From: Odiellus spinosus
Taxonomy: Eukaryota; Arthropoda; Arachnida; Opiliones; Phalangiidae
NCBI GenBank assembly: GCA_963920705.1
Contig: OY987227.1
Location: 12,751,602 to 12,815,601 of the forward strand
Direction: 5' to 3'
Length of the DNA stretch: 64,000 nt
Part shown: piece after piece, positions 61,701-64,000 of the stretch
How positions within the stretch are numbered: the first letter of the stretch is position 1
Layout of the letters: each line of letters starts with the position of its first letter
Notes under the pieces: generated by a model
Told to the model about the DNA's origin: nothing
The model's input: the letters and a program-made list of their open reading frames with translations, nothing else
Databases searched by the model: none
Position numbers and translations under genes: made by a program

Positions 61701-64000
61701 GAACTTTTTTTGATGGATTTCGGTTGCTTTTCAGGTCCTATTTCCATTAAAGCGAGTTCAGACCGATCAGGTCATTAGTTTTGTCAAAATAAAATATTTA
61801 AAATCCAGATTCCCCATTATAAAAACCCATAGGGCGCGGATAATGTATTATTTTGAGTATTTAATTCATTCTGACCGGGTTTTTTCATCGTCATTAGTAA
61901 CGTAAATAATAATTACGTCGTTTAAGTGTCTTTTAACGAGAAAAAACCCGGGTAAAATCAACCAAATAAATCAAATAAAACATTAATTGTTGGCCCTATG
62001 GAGATTATCATGGCGAAATCTGATTTTAAACATTTTATTTTGACAAAACTAATGAACTGATCGGTCTGAACTCGCTTTAATGGAAATAAGACCCCAAAAC
62101 CAACCGAAATCCACCAAAAAAAGTTCCAGATTCGAAACTTTATTTTTGGCCATTTTCGAAAAAACGAAAAAAGGGAGAAAGAAATTTTGTGATTTTCGCC
62201 GAGTTCGAAAATGTCAAAAATAAAGTTTCGAATCCGGAACTTTTTTTGATGGATTTTGGTTGCTTTTGAGGTCCTATTTCCATTAAAGCGAGTTCAGACC
62301 GATCAGGTCATTAGTTTTGTCAAAATAAAATATTTAAAATCCAGATTCCCCATTATAAAAACCCATAGGGCGCGGATAATGTATTATTTTGAGTATTTAA
62401 TTCATTCTGACCGGGTTTTTTCATCGTCATTAGTAACGTAAATAATAATTACGTCGTTTAAGTGTCTTTTAACGAGAAAAAACCCGGGTAAAATCAACCA
62501 AATAAATCAAATAAAACATTAATTGTTGGCCCTATGGAGATTATCATGGCGAAATCTGATTTTAAACATTTTATTTTGACAAAACTAATGAACTGATCGG
62601 TCTGAACTCGCTTTAATGGAAATAAGACTCCAAAACCAACCGAAATCCACCAAAAAAAGTTCCAGATTCGAAACTTTATTTTTGGCCATTTTCGAAAAAA
62701 CGAAAAAAGGGAGAAAGAAATTTTGTGATTTTCGCCGAGTTCGAAAATGTCAAAAATAAAGTTTCGAATCCGGAACTTTTTTTGATGGATTTCGGTTGCT
62801 TTTGAGGTCCTATTTCCATTAAAGCGAGTTCAGACCGATCAGGTCATTAGTTTTGTCAAAATAAAATATTTAAAATCCAGATTCCCCATTATAAAAACCC
62901 ATAGGGCGCGGATAATGTATTATTTTGAGTATTTAATTCATTCTGACCGGGTTTTTTCATCGTCATTAGTAACGTAAATAATAATTACGTCGTTTAAGTG
63001 TCTTTTAACGAGAAAAAACCCGGGTAAAATCAACCAAATAAATCAAATAAAACATTAATTGTTGGCCCTATGGAGATTATCATGGCGAAATCTGATTTTA
63101 AACATTTTATTTTGACAAAACTAATGAACTGATCGGTCTGAACTCGCTTTAATGGAAATAAGACCCCAAAACCAACCGAAATCCACCAAAAAAAGTTCCA
63201 GATTCGAAACTTTATTTTTGGCCATTTTCGAAAAAACGAAAAAAGGGAGAAAGAAATTTTGTGATTTTCGCCGAGTTCGAAAATGTCAAAAATAAAGTTT
63301 CGAATCCGGAACTTTTTTTGATGGATTTTGGTTGCTTTTGAGGTCCTATTTCCATTAAAGCGAGTTCAGACCGATCAGGTCATTAGTTTTGTCAAAATAA
63401 AATATTTAAAATCCAGATTCCCCATTATAAAAACCCATAGGGCGCGGATAATGTATTATTTTGAGTATTTAATTCATTCTGACCGGGTTTTTTCATCGTC
63501 ATTAGTAACGTAAATAATAATTACGTCGTTTAAGTGTCTTTTAACGAGAAAAAACCCGGGTAAAATCAACCAAATAAATCAAATAAAACATTAATTGTTG
63601 GCCCTATGGAGATTATCATGGCGAAATCTGATTTTAAACATTTTATTTTGACAAAACTAATGAACTGATCGGTCTGAACTCGCTTTAATGGAAATAAGAC
63701 TCCAAAACCAACCGAAATCCACCAAAAAAAGTTCCAGATTCGAAACTTTATTTTTGGCCATTTTCGAAAAAACGAAAAAAGGGAGAAAGAAATTTTGTGA
63801 TTTTCGCCGAGTTCGAAAATGTCAAAAATAAAGTTTCGAATCCGGAACTTTTTTTGATGGATTTCGGTTGCTTTTGAGGTCCTATTTCCATTAAAGCGAG
63901 TTCAGACCGATCAGGTCATTAGTTTTGTCAAAATAAAATATTTAAAATCCAGATTCCCCATTATAAAAACCCATAGGGCGCGGATAATGTATTATTTTGA
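58793..64000. repeat. Satellite array: 536-bp palindromic monomers in a 1,072-bp higher-order repeat
   Basis: Monomers start (ATGGCGAAATC) at 58793, 59330, 59866, 60402, 60938, 61474, 62010, 62546, 63082 and 63618, spaced 536 bp (537 for the first). Alternate copies carry linked variants: agactcc with gatttcgg, then agacccc (aaacccc in the copy at 59866) with gattttgg. So the true period is 1,072 bp. The first part of each monomer is an inverted repeat with about 150-bp arms (ACTGATCGGTCTGAACTCGC and its near complement). The second part is a smaller inverted repeat centred on acgtaaataataattacgt, bounded by ccgggttttttc and gaaaaaacccgg. Copies differ by only a few bases. The array runs off the window. 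Confidence 0.97.

Noticed and set aside
60112-63513. Identical 61-codon frames repeated every 1,072 bp
   Set aside because: They arise from the satellite. They start at a TTG created by the C-to-T variant of alternate monomers, and run through a palindrome.

Overview
The window is AT-rich animal nuclear DNA: spliced GT-AG introns, long non-coding stretches, microsatellites, transposon debris and a satellite array. I find one convincing protein-coding gene, on the minus strand. It encodes a SAD/BRSK-type serine/threonine kinase of the AMPK-related family. I found twelve exons by reading conserved protein blocks and GT-AG sites. Every junction keeps frame, giving 1,368 coding bases, 455 whole codons plus two half-codons at the ends. 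The linker after the kinase domain reads more like invertebrate SAD-1 than vertebrate BRSK, so a protostome such as an arthropod is my guess; the species cannot be fixed from the sequence.

Layout: positions 60-2886 hold the dense 3' part of the gene as seen here (linker, UBA-like domain, end of the kinase C-lobe). Positions 3945-10377 hold kinase-domain exons separated by introns of about 0.9-2.6 kb. A 22.8 kb intron (10378-33132) then separates the second visible exon from the first (33133-33227). The gene is open at both ends. The exon with the start codon and most of the glycine-rich loop was not found from 33228 to 64000, and the C-terminal KA1/AIS-like region would lie left of position 1.

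The introns and upstream DNA are rich in repeats: terminal-inverted-repeat and foldback elements (3090-3447, 19454-19786, 27251-28386, 38170-38750), small hairpin elements, hAT-like fragments, a 28-bp minisatellite (17150-17655), a degenerate 135-160-bp tandem repeat (6240-6850), and clusters of a CTAAGCCT motif. Seven A-tracts of 23-30 bases all lie on the plus strand.

From about 57.83 kb to the window end lies a satellite. Its 536-bp monomers are themselves largely palindromic, and they alternate between two variants, making a 1,072-bp higher-order repeat. It runs off the window. I see no gene cluster, CRISPR array, rRNA or credible tRNA, and no evidence for a new multi-gene system. The most unusual material is structural: the palindromic satellite with its flipped-centre relative, and the composite foldback at 38.2-38.75 kb.
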